From NCBI RefSeq assembly GCF_030463565.1, contig NC_134652.1, positions 16,345,397 to 16,409,396 of the forward strand: a stretch of 64,000 nt of DNA. The letters are read 5' to 3'. A model generated the notes under the pieces. It was not told the origin of the DNA, did not search any database, and saw nothing but the letters and a program-made list of their open reading frames with translations. Made by a program: the position numbers and the translations under genes. The stretch comes from Pelecanus crispus (Eukaryota; Chordata; Aves; Pelecaniformes; Pelecanidae). Positions 33,901-48,900 of this stretch are shown here, piece by piece (within the stretch, counting starts at the first letter, position 1; every line of letters begins with the position of its first letter).

Positions 33901-36900
33901 GGTCCAGCCCGGCGGAGAGGGCACAGGCAGCGCCCGGCAGCGCGGCAGCTGCCAGGCCCCGCTCCCAGGCGGCAGGCAGCCAGCCGGGAAGTTTTGTGTT
34001 GGGATGCTCCTGTGCAGGCTGGCTGCGGTCCAGGGGGGGCCGGGAGGCTGGCGGCGATGCCCCTCCCAAGGCTTAGGCGCACAAAAGCTGACCGCAAGCT
34101 CGGTGAGGGAGCGGGGTGCCTGGGCGAACCCCCCCCCCCTCCCCGTGCCGTGCCAGCCCACCGGCCCCCTCTGAGCAGCAAAGTTGCTGGGAGAGGCAGG
34201 GAGTAGCAGCAGGGAGCCGGGGAGCCCCGCGGTGCCAGCCGGTGCTCCAGGAGAGGCGGGCGGACGCCTCCCTGGCTGGCAGAGCCCCGGGTTGCCCCTG
34301 GCTCCTGGTCCGCCCCTTGCCACCAGCTCGACCCGGCACTTCACGCCCCGGCTGGCCGGGAACCAGAGGCAGGTTGGTATGGCAACCCGCAGACTCCACA
34401 GGTCCCGCTGACCAATGAGGCACCGCTGCATCCCAGGGCCGCCTCTCTCCCAGAGCAGGGAAGGATGCTCCTTCCGGAGGGCAGCCGGCACCGAGAGCAT
34501 CCTTGGGCATCAGCCCTCCACTCCCACTATCAAGTGGTGTGAGTATCCTGCATCCCTGGGCAGCAATCATCTGCTCCGGCCAGCCGGTGCTGCGAGTGTC
34601 CTGCATCCCCGGACATCAACCATCCAGCGCTGCCAGTGTCCTGCGTCCCTGTGGCAACAGCATTTCAGCACTGCGAGCATCCTGCATCCCCGAGCATCAG
34701 CTCCCTGGCAGTGCAAGCATCCTGCATCCCCGAGCATCAGCCCTCCGGCGCTGTGAGCATCCTGCATCCCTGGGCACCAGCCACCCACTCCCACTGGCTC
34801 TGCACAGGGGAGGAGACGCGGATTGGTGCAAAGATGGGAGGAAGAGGAGTCAGACGCCCAGACCGCCCAAGCTGAGAGCTGCTCGCTCCAAAGCTCAGCC
34901 TGGCAGCGCGTTGCTACCTTGCATGGTATGTCAGAGCCAGAAGAGAGTCTGGCGCGTGGCGGCAGTGGGATTTCCCTGCTCCCAGAGCCAGCCCAAGATG
35001 CTCTGTGCACACTGGCAACCACATCCCTTCCCCAAGTCCCATTTTCCCAGCTGCAGGTCCCTCTCCACATCATATCCACACCCCACACCAGCAGGATCTC
35101 TCAGCTCTGCATCCATCCAGGCTCTATTATCTCATAAGCTTCATCTCTTATTAATGGGGTAGGAAGCAAAGAAAAAGAGACCTGATGGAAAATATAGCTT
35201 CTGCTCCCTCAGGGATGGGAAAGGGGGTGCAGGCTCGATCCAGCCAGGAACAGTCAGACTACCCCATCCCTACCGATGCCTCAACAAGGAGTCCCAAGGG
35301 AAGGGGCAGGAGTCCCCTCGGGGATTGGTATGGGGTAACCTCACCCCCTGCTCCCCAAAAGAATGGCAATCCCCTCCAAACCAAGCCCTCCCTATCTGTT
35401 ATGCTGGCCACGCCCCTGCAAAGGGGGGCAGCCGCCTGCCTAGAGAGCCCCCACACCATGGCAGACAGTGCCCCGGGGCGGGGGGGGACAGGCACCAGGG
35501 GATGCTGCACCGGTCACTACAGGGCTGAGCCAGGTTTGGGGACACCCTACAGCAAGGCAAGACACGACACAGCACACCAGGGTTTGCAACCCTACAATAA
35601 TACACCCACAAAGCCCCAGGCCAGGGAAGGGCTGAAGGGACATCAGCCCTAAGGGAGGAAGGGGACAGCCCAGGCCAGCCGAGGCAGAGCAGGCAGCTCA
35701 GCGGACGCAGAGGCACAGCTGCAGGGCCAGTCTGTGAATGCAACACCTCAACTGAACCTACCCCCTGCAGACCACCTGCCCACAGCCGAAAGCTCAGAAA
35801 TTTGGGCTGCCAGTGGTGCCCAGTCCCCTCCTGCCACCTTCTGGGGACAGGTCAGGGGTTTAGGATCCTTATCCTTATCTATGGTATCCAGGAGCCCCAC
35901 GCCTGGCTCAAACCCACAACACAAACACACTGGGGCAATTTCTTGCAACGATCAGATCCCGTGAGGTGTGTGACACAAGGCCAAATCCTGCAAAGGCAGA
36001 GCTCCCCACATGCCGGGAGAGAGACCCAGCTCCACTGTACCACCATGGGGACCAGCCAGCACAACTCAGCCCGAGGCAGCCGCAGCACCCCAAAAGCCCG
36101 TGGGATACGGGAGAGGTGGCAGAACAGCCACAGGAGGGTGCCAGAGCCCGCAGGACCTGACAGCAAACAAAGTTTGCAAATCCATCCCAGAACCGCCATC
36201 CACCTCCTTGGGAGCCAGATCCCACGTGGCCAGGAAGGTTGCTCCATCCCAGCGTGTCCTGGGAAGGTGGGAGATGCAAGCACTGTCCTGTGCATCCCGG
36301 TCGTGATGGTCGTGCGGGACAGGGGAGCTCATATGCCCCCCCATCAGCATGTGTAGAGTACCCCACGCCAGCCTGCAGGGACACAGCACCGATGTCACCC
36401 ACCCCACCTCCAGGCTTGGCTGCCCACCAGCATTCCTAGGTGCTACAGCCAGTCCAGAACTGGACAGGGATTTCCAAAGGAGCATTACCCCTCCAGGCTG
36501 GCCCTTGGCTCTCCAGAGAGGCCCTCGTGCACTGACACCAAGACAGAAGCTCATGGGGATCACATGGGCTGAGCCAGGGGACTCTTCTCCCACTCACTGA
36601 CCCACCTCTCCCCCAGCAAGACAAACAGGAATCCAGCAGAAATCAAAAGCAAAGCAGGGCTGTTGAGCCCATTCTTACACAGACTTTCTTGCTGACAAGC
36701 TGCCACCTGGGTCGCGACCACCACGGGTGCCACTGCAGGGTGCACCCCACCAGCCTCCCTCCCTACCTGTGCTTCTCTCAAACCTGCTCCCCCCACGAGG
36801 AAGCCAGTGGTCCCCCAGCCCCTGCCCCAGCCCCAGGGGAACTTCAGTCCCCGCAGTGCCTCGCAGGGCAAAGGATGTCATCTCCCAAAGGGATATTTTG

Positions 36901-39900
36901 AGCCAGCCTGTGTCCCCAGAGCATCTGCTGGTACCCTGAAGCGGGACATGGCATTGCTAGAGCCACAGCAATGGGAAGGAGGAAGACCACGGCTCCAGCC
37001 TCGGTCTCCAGCTCTGCACCCCCCTTGTGCTCTGGCAGTGGGAGCAGCTGTCCCACGCCTCCCAGTGCCGAGCCTGCACCGGAGACTGGCCCAGCTCCCC
37101 GCCATAGGGTGTAAAAGGCAAATTCAGGGAGACTGGAGAGCAAAATTGTCCCCCACTTCCCTGCCCCCAATCCCTGCTGTCTGCCTGCAGGTTTTGGGGC
37201 TGTGCCGGGACACCTCCAGCTTGCATGCACGGGAGCCCAAGGCAGCCCACGCACTGCCTGTGCGGTGCCACGGCCCGACCCACGGACTGTGCCCGCCACG
37301 GTGCCGTTGCTGCTGCCTGACGCTAAGAGGAGCCCCCGCACAGCGGAGCGGCGGCGGCGGGGCCGCGGGGAGGTGAGCCGGGGACACGGCTCGTCCAGGC
37401 GGCTGCGGCGGCGGATGGCACACGGGGGACAGGAGGGGACACGCGCAGTTGTGCCGGAGCTCGCAGGCAAGCACGGCCACCTGGGCGAGGCGGTGCACAC
37501 GCGTGGAAGGACGCGCGGGCACCGTGAAGGCCATCGGCGCACGGACACGCAGCCACCGCGCGGTGCTTTGCAGGCTGAAGGGACAGCGACAGCACCGCCG
37601 GGGAGGGGGGCACGGCACAGCTGTCCACACCAGAGCCATTGCTTTCTTCCCTGCCCAGGTCCTCTCCTCCTGAGACGGCTTCTTGGGCGGACGCATCCTT
37701 CCTAAGCCACCGACATACGGGCTGGTACCTGCTGCCGGAGCGCGGGGGGCAGGGAGCAGCCGCGGGAATTCGCGCTGGTTCCCGGCCATGAAATATTCAT
37801 CAGCACAGCCCAAAGAGAAGGGGAAAAATGAAAGGTAAACAGAAGGGGGGAAGCAGACACAGCGCTTGCAGGTGGCTTGGCACGGCGTTGACAAGTCCAC
37901 GGGGTGCCTGGATCAAGGTCTTCAGGGACGGCACTTGTATGTGGGTCCCGTGGTGCCCGTGCAAAGCCTCTCCCACTGTCACGGGTGTTGTGGGCATGTG
38001 CGCACCCCTGGGAAATGCAACCAGGAGACAGCCATCCTTGCAAAGAACCACACGCTTGCATGCGCACCCAGCAAGGGCAGGGACACACTGAGACATAAAT
38101 GTCCCTGAGGGGCACCACGCTGGGCTGGTGCTCAGGGCTGTTCCTGCCTGTGCCAGCCCTGGATGGTGCCTGGGCTTCAGAGCGTTTCAGCCCAGGCCGC
38201 ATGCCCCAGGACCAGAGCAGGGCTCCAGCCCAGACCCACCCCAACCAGGGCATCTGGGGGCCTCTCTGTGGTCGTCCTGGAGCTGGCAGAGGGCAGACCC
38301 CTGAGACAGCATCTGCCAACATCTCCATCAAGGAGGAAAGGCAATCAGGGTGGGAAGGATGCAGGGCACCCTGCAGCCTTATGCCAAACCTCAAGCCACC
38401 ACTCAGATCCACAGGGACTGGGCAGAAACCCTGTTCTCTCTGTCCGTAAATCCAGGAGTCACTTTTTTGGGGGGGACAGAGGGTACACGTGTCCCAGCAA
38501 TGCCAGACCTACAGCTGCTTGCAGGGGACGGGGCAGCTCCTGGCTGGATGGAGGGCTCGGCAAGACTCACCCCAGAGCCAGAGCACACGAAGGAACGAGG
38601 AGGAGGACATCCCAGCAGCAGGGACTGCAGGAGCCACGTGAGCCCCTGGTCCCAGACACATCACATTGGGGCAGGCAGCTCCATCTGAGCCCAACACCGC
38701 TGCCATCTGCAGAGGAAGGCTAAGGCTCAACACAGCCAGCCCTGCGTGGGGTCCCACTGCTGCTCCTGGCTCCTCCCAGCCCTGGGGACCCACAGCCTCC
38801 AGGACTTGGGGAAGTACTGAAAACGTGATGCCAGAGGAAATAAATAAGGCAGCTAATGAGGTAATTTGCATAGCTATTATCAGGCAAGATTTGCAGCTGC
38901 TCTGACATGGGATGTGCTGTCACGGTGAAGTGCAGCCTGGGGGCTCTGCTGGTGCTTGCAGAGGGAAACACACAGCGCAACCGTGCTGCACGGGCCCACC
39001 ACAGGCGCCTGCCACCCCACCCCACCCCACCCGCCTCCCAGGCCAGGGGAGCAATGGGGACAGGAGCAAACTGAGTAAGGAGGTGGGAGGAAGGCTCAGA
39101 GTGGGGCAGGCAGCCTGGGAGGAGCGGGGTACTCAAACTGTGAGCCCATGCTGCCTTTGGCCATGCACCCCGGGGTTTGGCCCTGCGATGTACAGACCAC
39201 GGGGCAGCACACAGCTCCTACCTTGGCGAGGTACACAGAGAGCATCCATGAAAGTTCCAGCTTGTGAAGGCCATGGAAGAGCTGCCAGCAGCCCAGGCTG
39301 CCTCGCGGGGCAGCCCTGCCGTGGCACAGACAGCTGGCTCCCCATCGAGAGCTGGCTACAGCTCCTTGCATCCCTTACCTCTTCTTGCTCCCTTGTGAAT
39401 CTGGCCTAAAACACATGCCAGGACAAGCGCAAACCCTTTCCTACCTCACCCTGGCTGCCAGAAAACCCAGCTCACTCTGACTCCCAGCTGAAGGTGCCAT
39501 TTTGGGGTGTAGGGCTGCACAAGAAGCCCAACGGCAGCACGAGCTCTGCATCATGGCTGCTCCCATCCTTAGACCCTCAGTTCAGGAATTGCCGCACCGT
39601 GCCAGGCAGGAGGACAGTGGCCATCCTGGTACCCTCAGGGATGCAGGGGCAATGCACCTGCAACCTGTGAAGCTGCCGGATCCCCAACCTGCTCTGCCAG
39701 GATAAACGCCCCGTAAATTGGCCCTGTGATGGAGAGGGGTGGCGTGCAGGGCCACCCTCCCCCTGGGCTGCCAGGGCATGTCTGACTTTGATCACAAACC
39801 TGCGGCGACAGCTCAGCTCATTCCCAGCCGATGGATCTTGTTAAAAAATGCATGTGATGTGATCCGTCTGCTCGGGAAGGCACTGCCAGGGAAGGAGCCC

Positions 39901-42900
39901 AGCCCAACGCTGCACCAGTCGGTCCCGCAGCAGCGGGTGATGGGGCGGCAGCCGGGCTCTGGTGGCACCGGGTTGCCCCAGCCAGCGAGTGGGCTGAGCC
40001 CGGGGCCGGGCTCCAAAGCACCCCTGCAATGCAGGGAAAGGATGGGGGCACCCCCACCGTCTGATGGCAGAGACAAGCAGAAAGACCCAACGGATGGGTG
40101 GTCGGACAGACAGATAGACAGAAGCTCCACCAGCAACTTGGGTGGTGGGTGTCAGGCAAAGACTGGGGCCAGAGCCCCCCAGGGACCGCCCCAGTGTGTC
40201 CATCACCCCCATCACCCCCCTGTGATGGCCCCCAGCCCTCCACATTACGCTGAGGCACTAACTCCTCCCAAGCTGTATTTTTTAAGTCAGTTCTGCTAAA
40301 TATTTCAGGGATTTACATAGAAAAGCTCTCTGTGCTCGGCGGCATGTGGGCCCCATTGGCATCACGCAGGCAGCCGCAGACACGCTCCCCCCACACTCCC
40401 ACACCCCCGACGGGGTGTGAATAATTCATTGCCCTCACGCACAGGGTATAGCGAGCAGTGGGGAGGAGGGGACAAGGTGGGTGGGACAGGCTCCATCTCC
40501 CCCCACCCAGGCTCCTGGGGTGCACCCCAAGACCCTCCATGCCCACGCCTCCATGCAAAGGGAGGGCAAAGACCAGCACCAACATCTGCAGGGAAACTGG
40601 GGCACGGGGAAGGGAAAAGAACCAGGAGCTGAGCCCAGCCCTGGTTATAGGACTGACAGGTCAAGACAGCAGCTGTAAGCAAGCACACCACAGCCTGCCC
40701 AGAGCATCCAGGGCCATTTCTGAGCTTGTTGGGTCTGCAAAACACAGCAACTCTAGGGACACCCCGGATATATCAGGCAGTAGAGCAGCACGGCCCTAGG
40801 ACCTCCAAAGAGCACAGCCTTTGCAAGTGGGAACATCACTGCCTGGGGTGCACAGCTCATGCTGGGGCACAGCACAGCCACAGCATCTCTTTAACCTGAA
40901 CCAGTATCTTTTTGCCCCTTGGATGCCCACCCTGCTCCATGCCCACAGCACCCCACAAGGACCAGCAGGGGTTTCCATCCCCAGCACACCACCCTGCATC
41001 CCCAGGGTGTCCCAGCACCCACTCTAAGCCTCACCAGGGTCTCCTGAAGTATGAGGCTGGGAAAAATCTCAGACTGGCCACAAGTGATGCCAGCCTTGCT
41101 CCCAAATCTGCTCCAGAGGAGGGCATGGCCCTCGGCATCCCATCAGGCTGCTGCATGTCCTGGCCCCCCGGCATGCTCCCCTCCAGCCTTGCCACACTCA
41201 CAGCCCTGCACCAAGCCACGGTGATGGCAACAAATTAACAAGCCCCATGCAATCATGCACAGGTTGGGCTCCGATAAATGGGAGATGGCACTAGGCTAAT
41301 TTCCTTGCACTCAGCGCTCGCTCGGCCAACAACAGCTCTGGCTCAGCACGGTGACAGGAGGAAATGCAGCGGGAACAGGCTGGGATGTGACCTCGGCTCC
41401 CACGTGTGCAGGCAGCGTGGGGCTGCCGGCGGGCCAGGCAGCGGGGCACCCTCGCTCACTGAGCCAGACGCTGCCGGGCTGAGCAGCACGGGAAAGGCTA
41501 TTAGCACCATGGCTTAGCCAGGGTTCCGGCACACACCGGCTGTGCAGCTGGGAGAGGGAGATAAGGCACCTGGGGAGGGGAAACATTCTTCAAATGGCAG
41601 GAATCTCCCCCAAAGTGGACTTAGCTTGAAGGCACCGAGAGCTTTTGCTGCTATTAATAACTCTGGTGCTGCAACAAGGTACATGTCCCCCACTCCCCAG
41701 CTCAGACCCTGCCCGCACGGGGAGACGCAGCGACAAGGCAGGGAGGGAGAGCAGAGTAGCACTGCAGATGCGGCTGAGGCCCTGACCCACAGCTCCTCGC
41801 CTGTCCCCACGTCAGTAGCCCCTGGCACTGGCCTGAAACCCCTGGATGGGTGTTAACCTGGCGGGGGGGACCTGAGGGGCTTAGGGCAGGGGAGACACAC
41901 GAGGTCAGTGCTGCCCCTCTGACAGCCCACAGCCCGTCTGCACCTTTCTCCAGCCTCAGCCCAAGATGCTGCGCAGCCCCACGGCCGGGCTGATGGCCCC
42001 CACGCCAGCACTGACCCTCTCCCCACTCATACCCCGACTGATGGCTCAGGCCTCCGGCCCCCTGCCCAGCACTCCCTGCCCCACGGGGCAGCAGGGCCAC
42101 CCACCCAGCATCTCCAGGGCACCCGCTCAGCCCACTGCCAGCCCGGGGGGGCCCCCAGAGACTGCCTTTTTAGACTGACATTTTGGGGACAGGAAAGCTA
42201 TTTTCGGTTGTTTCAGAGGCAGTGTTTCCAGTGCAGTTTGTCTGCCTCCGCCGGAGGGAGGGATGCTTTCCCTAGGGGTGCCGTGGCAGGCGGCTTTGTG
42301 TTGGGTGTTGGGCTGTGGTGCTCCGCACCACTGGGTCAGCCTCACCCCCCAACCCCGCTGCCTGCACAGTGCCTGGAGCCAATGGACCCAGGAGCAGGTG
42401 GGAAAAGACATCCCTGGGTTCCCACCTGGGCATGAGGGTCAGGAGCATCCCACCTGGCAGAGGGGCTGGTGGCAGGCACAGAGCAGAGCCTGGGGACCGT
42501 GCTCCCACCCGGGACCTCCCCAGCATCAGCAAGATGTCTTTTCCACACGCTTGGTGAGACAACCCCAAAAATGAGCACACAGAGTGTGCACACAAAAATG
42601 AGCCCCGCCTTCCCTGGAGCCCCCAAACACTCTTGATAGGAATAAATGTGCCTGGCAATTACTTGGGGGGAGAGTACAGCCTCCCAGTGCAAGACCTGCT
42701 GAGAGGCTCAGAAATAAATATGTTAATAATCAAATATCCATCCTGCGCCTGAGCTCACGGGAGGACTTTCAAGTCTAATTAGCAGCAGATTTGTACCATT
42801 GCTGCCTGGGCTCGAGGGACAATTTGCCGTGGTTCCCACGAAGCGAGATGCTCTACTATAATTAGCCAGCAGCATCCCGTCTGCAAGGATTACCTCCAAA

Positions 42901-45900
42901 TCCCCCCTGTGCTCCGGGCTGGGGGGCAGGCAGGACCCAGGTAAGCCGAGATGAGAGATGCCCCCAGGCTTTGATCTGTCCAAAGCAACTCCTGAGCTGC
43001 AAATCCAGGGCAGGCAGGAGGACAGGCAGCAAGGACAGGCAGCACACCAGGAGGAGAGGCACCCTGAGCCTGCAGGTCACCCCACACTCCCCTGCCTGCA
43101 TGCAACCCCTACATAGGCAGGGAGCTCCTCTCCCCACAGCATCCTGCCACAAAGCCCCAAAGTGCCCCCAAAACCCCTGGATCCCCAGACCGATTGTTTC
43201 CAAGCCAGGCCCCTGACACCCAGGGCTGCCCACAGCTCCGGGAGGCCAGTCCCCAAATGGGAGACACTTTCCAGTCTACCCCAGCCATGCATCTTGTACA
43301 TCTCCACACCAACGCAAAGAGCTGCCCCCATCCTCCACGAGACTGAAGCTAAGCGTAGCTTGTGATGCTGCCTGCACAACCAACGGCACGGGGCACTGCG
43401 AGGGAGGGGATCACATCTGCAAAGAGCCCCGGTTCCTCACTGCAGGCAAACACAAACCTCGGGGCTTGGCAACAGTTTGGGGACGGTCATCAATCCCCAC
43501 CCGGGCCAGGCTGCCCTGCCGCAGCTCGGTGCAGCGTTTTGTCTCGGGTAGATGGAAATCCCGTCAGATCAGACCTTTCCCCAATCCATCAAAGTGGGAC
43601 AGGCAGTGCTCCAGGGACCGCTCCCACTGGCCCTGCCCACATGTTTTTAAACAGGGCCGCATTCTGCTCCCAAGGACGCTGTAACAGACACTGTTCCTGC
43701 TGCTACAGCACTTTGTGGGGTGGCTGGGATGGGGAGAAAGGGGCACCCAGGGGAGCAAGACACGGGGGCAGCACCTGGAGGTGCACCACTGCCGGTGCTC
43801 AAACTGGGACCAGCCTCCTGGGGAAGGCGCAAAGGTGGAGAGACAGCAGCGGGGTAAGGGAAGGGATGGAGAGAGAGCAGAGGGAGCGATGTCCACACTG
43901 AGGACCAATGGTACAACCGAGGATGCTCCGCCGAGCGGGGAGCAAGGACCCACGCATCCGGCCCCATGGGAGGAGCGCCTGTCGGATACTCAGCCGGAGC
44001 TCACTGACCCGGCAGCAGCTGCCGGGGTCACTCATTACCACCAACTAATGGTGGGCAGAGGTGGCTGGCCTGACAGCAGGCACCTTGCCCACACGCTCCT
44101 CCTGGCCCAGCAGTGGGCACAGCTCCGAGCCAAGGGGAGAATTACAGACAGGGCAATGGCAGTCGCATCCAGGGCATCTTCTTGGGGATGGCCTGGAAAT
44201 GTCTGTGCCAGAGATGCTGTGCCCATGAACAACAAAATCAGCGCTTCATCCCTCATGGGCATGCAGGTACCCTGCATTCAACTGTGCCCCCCAAGCCAGG
44301 GCACAGCCCTCCCCAGCCAGCATCTCTGCCAGCCCCAAGAGACCTCCCCAGTGCCACCGGGTTGTTCGTGCTGGCGAACAAGGGGTTACCAGCCCCTCAC
44401 TTCCCCACAGTTATTTAATTAAGCAGTGATAAAAGGAAAGACGTATTATCCGGAGAGTGACAGCGGGTTGTAATTACAGCAGGTTGGGCTGAGAAAACAA
44501 ATAGCGCCGAGGGAGGCACGGGTTGGCGAGTGGCTGGGGAGCCACTGCAGCCCCTTGGGACCCGCGTCCTTGCCTCGGAGCTGTGGCCCAGGGCAGAGGC
44601 AGGACCCTCGGGTCTGAAGGTGACGGAGTAGGGGAAAGGCTCCTTTGCCCCAATGGATGTGGTACCAAGAGCCTCCCCCTCCAGCTCACACCAGGCTGAG
44701 GTGGGCCCGATCCCGGCCCCTTCCTGGGGATGCTGGGTCTGGACCAGCCCCAGGGAGCAGCAGGTTTTCAGTGAGTACCTTTGAGATATTAAACACCATC
44801 TCCTCCCTCCCCATGCTGCTACGGAGCAGCCCTCTGCACCTGCCCAGCTGGAGCAAGGGGACAAAGTCCCCACTGGGACGTGGCACCCAGAGGGGCTCTG
44901 CCCGCCCCCCACGGAGCCAGGCACGATGCCCATCCAGGTTGGGGTATGAAACTTCTACCCCGTTTCCCACGCACAGAAGGGGCAGGGCTGGGACATGGGG
45001 CATGGCTACGCCGCAAGCAAGCAGCCCACAGCCCCCTCCCTGCTCAGCCACCCAGCAGCAGTGATCTCCCTGGGGACGGGGAGAGAGACCTTCACCCCCG
45101 TGTCCCCTTTCAGGGGTTGGTGGGAGCCACTGGGTACCACCACAGTCACGGCTGGGACACATCAGGGTGGCTCGGTCCCAAAGGGTGCAGAGCCACCTCC
45201 TCCGTCCTGCCCACCCTGTGCTGTCAGATGCCGCTGTCCCCTGCGCAGCCCCCAGCCCCAGCCACGTCCCTTCCCTTCACTAAATCCTCCTGCTCTCAGC
45301 CCAATCCTCTTAGGCTCCCCCTCTCCCATTGCAGCATCTTTAAATTAATGCCTGGCTGAGCGTGGGATAGAAGGAAATTAACCCTGGGCAGGGGCGCAGC
45401 CTCCGCCATGCCTTTTAACGCCTGAAGCGCTCTTCCCTGCCCTTCTCCCCTGCTTGCCATGCAGGGGAGAGACCAGATCTGCCACAACCACAGTGAGCAT
45501 CACTCGAGCAAGGGCTCCCAGCACCCACAGTCCCAAGCTGGGGTGGGTGAGGGCAGTGAGTCCGCCATCCAGTCAGCCCCCTGCTTGGGAGGCTGTGAGG
45601 TCCCCAGGAGGGAGCCCTGGTCATGCTTGGGTTTGCACCCCGTGCACGGGTTTGCTATCGCCAGCAGCAACAGCTGGCTGGGACCTTGCTGCAAGCAGTT
45701 CCGGAGCTGCCCTTCAGGGCTGCAGGGCCCTGAGCCACGCAGGGTCCCACAGCCTGCACCCCCACCGGGGCACCTCAGGGTCCCCAGCTCTGAAGCAAGA
45801 AGCCAGGAGGGATTTGGCTGCTGGTGGGAAGCACTCATGATGCCATGGCTTGGGGAGCTCAGAGAAGCTGGAGCAGCACGTGGCAGGGATGAGGCAGAGA

Positions 45901-48900
45901 CGTGGCAGGGACGCAGGGTACCACAACACACACCCCAGTAAATCCAGGGGACACTTCTTGCCCATGTCACCATGAAGCATTTGGGACGAGCCCCTTTTGG
46001 AGGAGCTGTGTGTGAGCAGACACTGAGGCCACAACAAACTTGTCCATCCCACCCAGCCGAGGTCCAGGCAGCACTCAGCAGTTTCTGGAAAGCATCTCAG
46101 GGAGCTGACACCATTGCTGCCAGCACGGTGCGGCCGTGGGACCACAACCCCAGCAAGACCTGGGATGCTCCCAGCCAGCGATCCCAGTGAGCTGCCCTCT
46201 CCCGGGGCAGCGGTGGCAGGGGTGGCGGGGAGCCAGGGCCAGGCGTCACCCGCCAGAGCAGTGCTCCCGCTGATCCTCTCCGTTACGCAACAAATTATTC
46301 CACTCGCATTAATGACTTTGCGGCAAAGGGGGAAATGACATGAATGATTCCTGGTGCCGCGAGTGACTCACTTTGCACGGCGGAGGGGAGGCGAGCCGGG
46401 AGGGCGGGTGCTGGGGGAAAATTGCTCCGGTCAGCACGAGCAGCGCAGGGCAGGGGCTGGGCTCAGAAGACACGACTTCTGGAAGGAGAGTTGGCGGGGG
46501 GATGGGGAAAGAGGTACTTAAGGGCAGATCCCACCACCCAGGAGAGGGCTGAGGTGTCCCCAAGGGACATCATGATCAGCCCTGACCACAGCATATTACT
46601 GCATCCTCCACTGCGCTGCCTGAGCCCTGCGCCCATTTGCTAACCTGTGCTGCGACCCCAAAACCCGGTGCCAGCGGCCATCCTTCCCCGCTCCAGGGTC
46701 AGACAGGAAGCTGAGACCCCATGCAGGTGCTGTACCCTCCACCAGACCCCCCAACTCCAGCATGCCCCCAGGAGCACAGCAGGATGGGCAGGGTGGGCAG
46801 CTGCCCGCCATGGCCCTCAGAGCAGGAATGGGGGGCAGAGGGGCACCCATCACACTGGCTGCAGCACAGAGCCCAGCGCCTGACCCTCTTTCTTCTCCCT
46901 CACCATTGTGAGGCTTCACTAAATCACATCATTAAAAATTCATCAATATTTCCTCCTGGAGTAAATCAAGAGCCACCAAGGGTCAGCCAGCCCAGCCAGC
47001 CACCTCCTGGGGACACCAGAGACACATGGAGACGCACCGGGGACTTCAGTGACCCACTGCCAAGTAGCCCCAGGGAGACCCTTGCAGTGACGGAGGGCCG
47101 GGTGGATTATTGCCTTTAAACCCATTCAAGGGCTTTCTGTAAGCAATGCAATTTAAAAAAATTCAATCTAGGAAGAAGCGATTAACCAAACAGGCCAGGA
47201 GCAGTGGCTTGCCTGTCTAATCTCGTTAGCGAGCAGGCCAGCTCTCACTTCACCCCGCTGCGGCTGGATGGGCCACAGTAACCAGGTGAGAGCAGCCGGA
47301 GGGCTCTTCCCCAGCTCCTGCTGGGTCTGAGGGTGATCCATGGATGCGTGAGTTTGCCGGTGCCTCCCTCCATCCCACAGGGCTGCATCTTCCCCAGCCA
47401 GGCCAAGGGAAAAACCCTGGAAACCCTCTTCCCTGTGACTCAGATCCTGGCGAGACTGTCACCAATGCTCCATCCCTAAAAAGCACTTTCTTGGTGTCCA
47501 AATGCGTGGGTTTGTTGATGAGAAGAGGGGAGGTAAGGGAGCCAGTGCATCCCAGCCCTGCTGCTGGGGTCAGTGCCTGGACCCAGGAGCAGGATCCCCC
47601 TTTCTGCCCCACAGAGGCTCAGTGACAGGGTCCTGCCAGTCTCTCATGCTACCATCTTGCCAAGAAACATCCCTCTGCTTCAGGCTGTTGAGCCCCTTCC
47701 CAGCAAGAACATCACTGCCACGGGAGGTGGCTCATGGGGGCAGCAGGACAGTCCAGGGGGGTCCCGTCCTGCCCAGTCAGTCCCTCCATCTCCATACGGC
47801 AGAGCTGGGGCAGCGGATTCGTGCCACCAGCCCAACTGCAGAGTTAGACACTCCAGCACTGTCTCTGACCTGCTCCTGGGAAAGGGGCTGCGGGCTAAGC
47901 CATCCATCTCTGCTGCCAGCCTGGCACTGGCCCTTGGGGCTCTGGGCATCCCCCATCTGCCCACAGGCACCGCTGCTCCTGCAGTGCGGTCCTTGTCGGG
48001 CCTCTCCGTGGGTCAGCCAGACCCCACACCACTCCCTCCCCTCCAGGACAAAGCCACCAGCTTGTCCCAGCTGCAGCCCAGGGCTCTCTAAGCAGAGTGT
48101 GGATCGCGCTCGTCTGCGTGCAGGGGCACGTGGTGCCCTCGTCTCGCAGAGGACACAGCCCCCCGCATGCTCACTGGGGATGGAGCTGGCACAGGAATCA
48201 GACGGGCACTGCAGCAATTGTGCTCAGGGCTGGGGCACCTGCTTTTATGGCCCCCAGGCTCCGATGTCCCCAGGTTCCTGATGTCCCCAGCTAGGGTAGG
48301 CAGGAGCAGCATGGATGGGACACTGACCCTCTTGCTGCACCCCAGAGCCCCCAGCAGCAACGCTAACACCGTCCTGGGGCTGGGAGAGGTGCCAGCCACC
48401 TGAACGGGGGGATTCCGACCAGGCAGGTTCAAAAGCCTGGTGACTCCTGCCAAAACGGGGTTGGAGTCACCTAGAGCCAGACGGAGCTGAGCCCTGGGGG
48501 GTCCTGTCAGCCACAGGCAGACAGACGCGATGCTGGGAGAACGTGGGCGTGCACATGTACAGCATCCCTGCCCAAAAGCGTCCATAGGTGACTTGTCCTG
48601 TCTGGACCAGAAAGGAAACGTTCGGGGAGACCAAAATTCAGATGCAGGTGACACCCCCCTGTGCCCTCCATCCCGTCAGCTCCTGTTGAATTTGGCAGCC
48701 ATCCTGCCCCCAGCTCCCCTCCCGGAGGGCTCACACTGCTCCCCGTGGGGCTGCACCACCCATTTTCATTTGAAGCGGGAGGCAAATTTACTTAAAAGCC
48801 AGAACAAGCCTGAGCCACGGCAGCCCGGGGGTGGGAGGACCCCGATAAGAGCCTCCTGCCCAGCACAGCCCTGCTGCCATATCCCCTTTGCAAAGCCGCT

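Noticed and set aside
38509-38871. Hydrophobic minus-strand ORF starting [17 protein letters not shown], considered as another KIS-like first exon
   Set aside because: The ATG is part of an octamer motif, there is no phase-1 GT donor in a sensible place, and no similarity to KChIP N-termini.
42723-42983. 86-codon minus-strand frame over the AT-rich island
   Set aside because: No credible donor at its end and the sequence looks like a noncoding conserved block.
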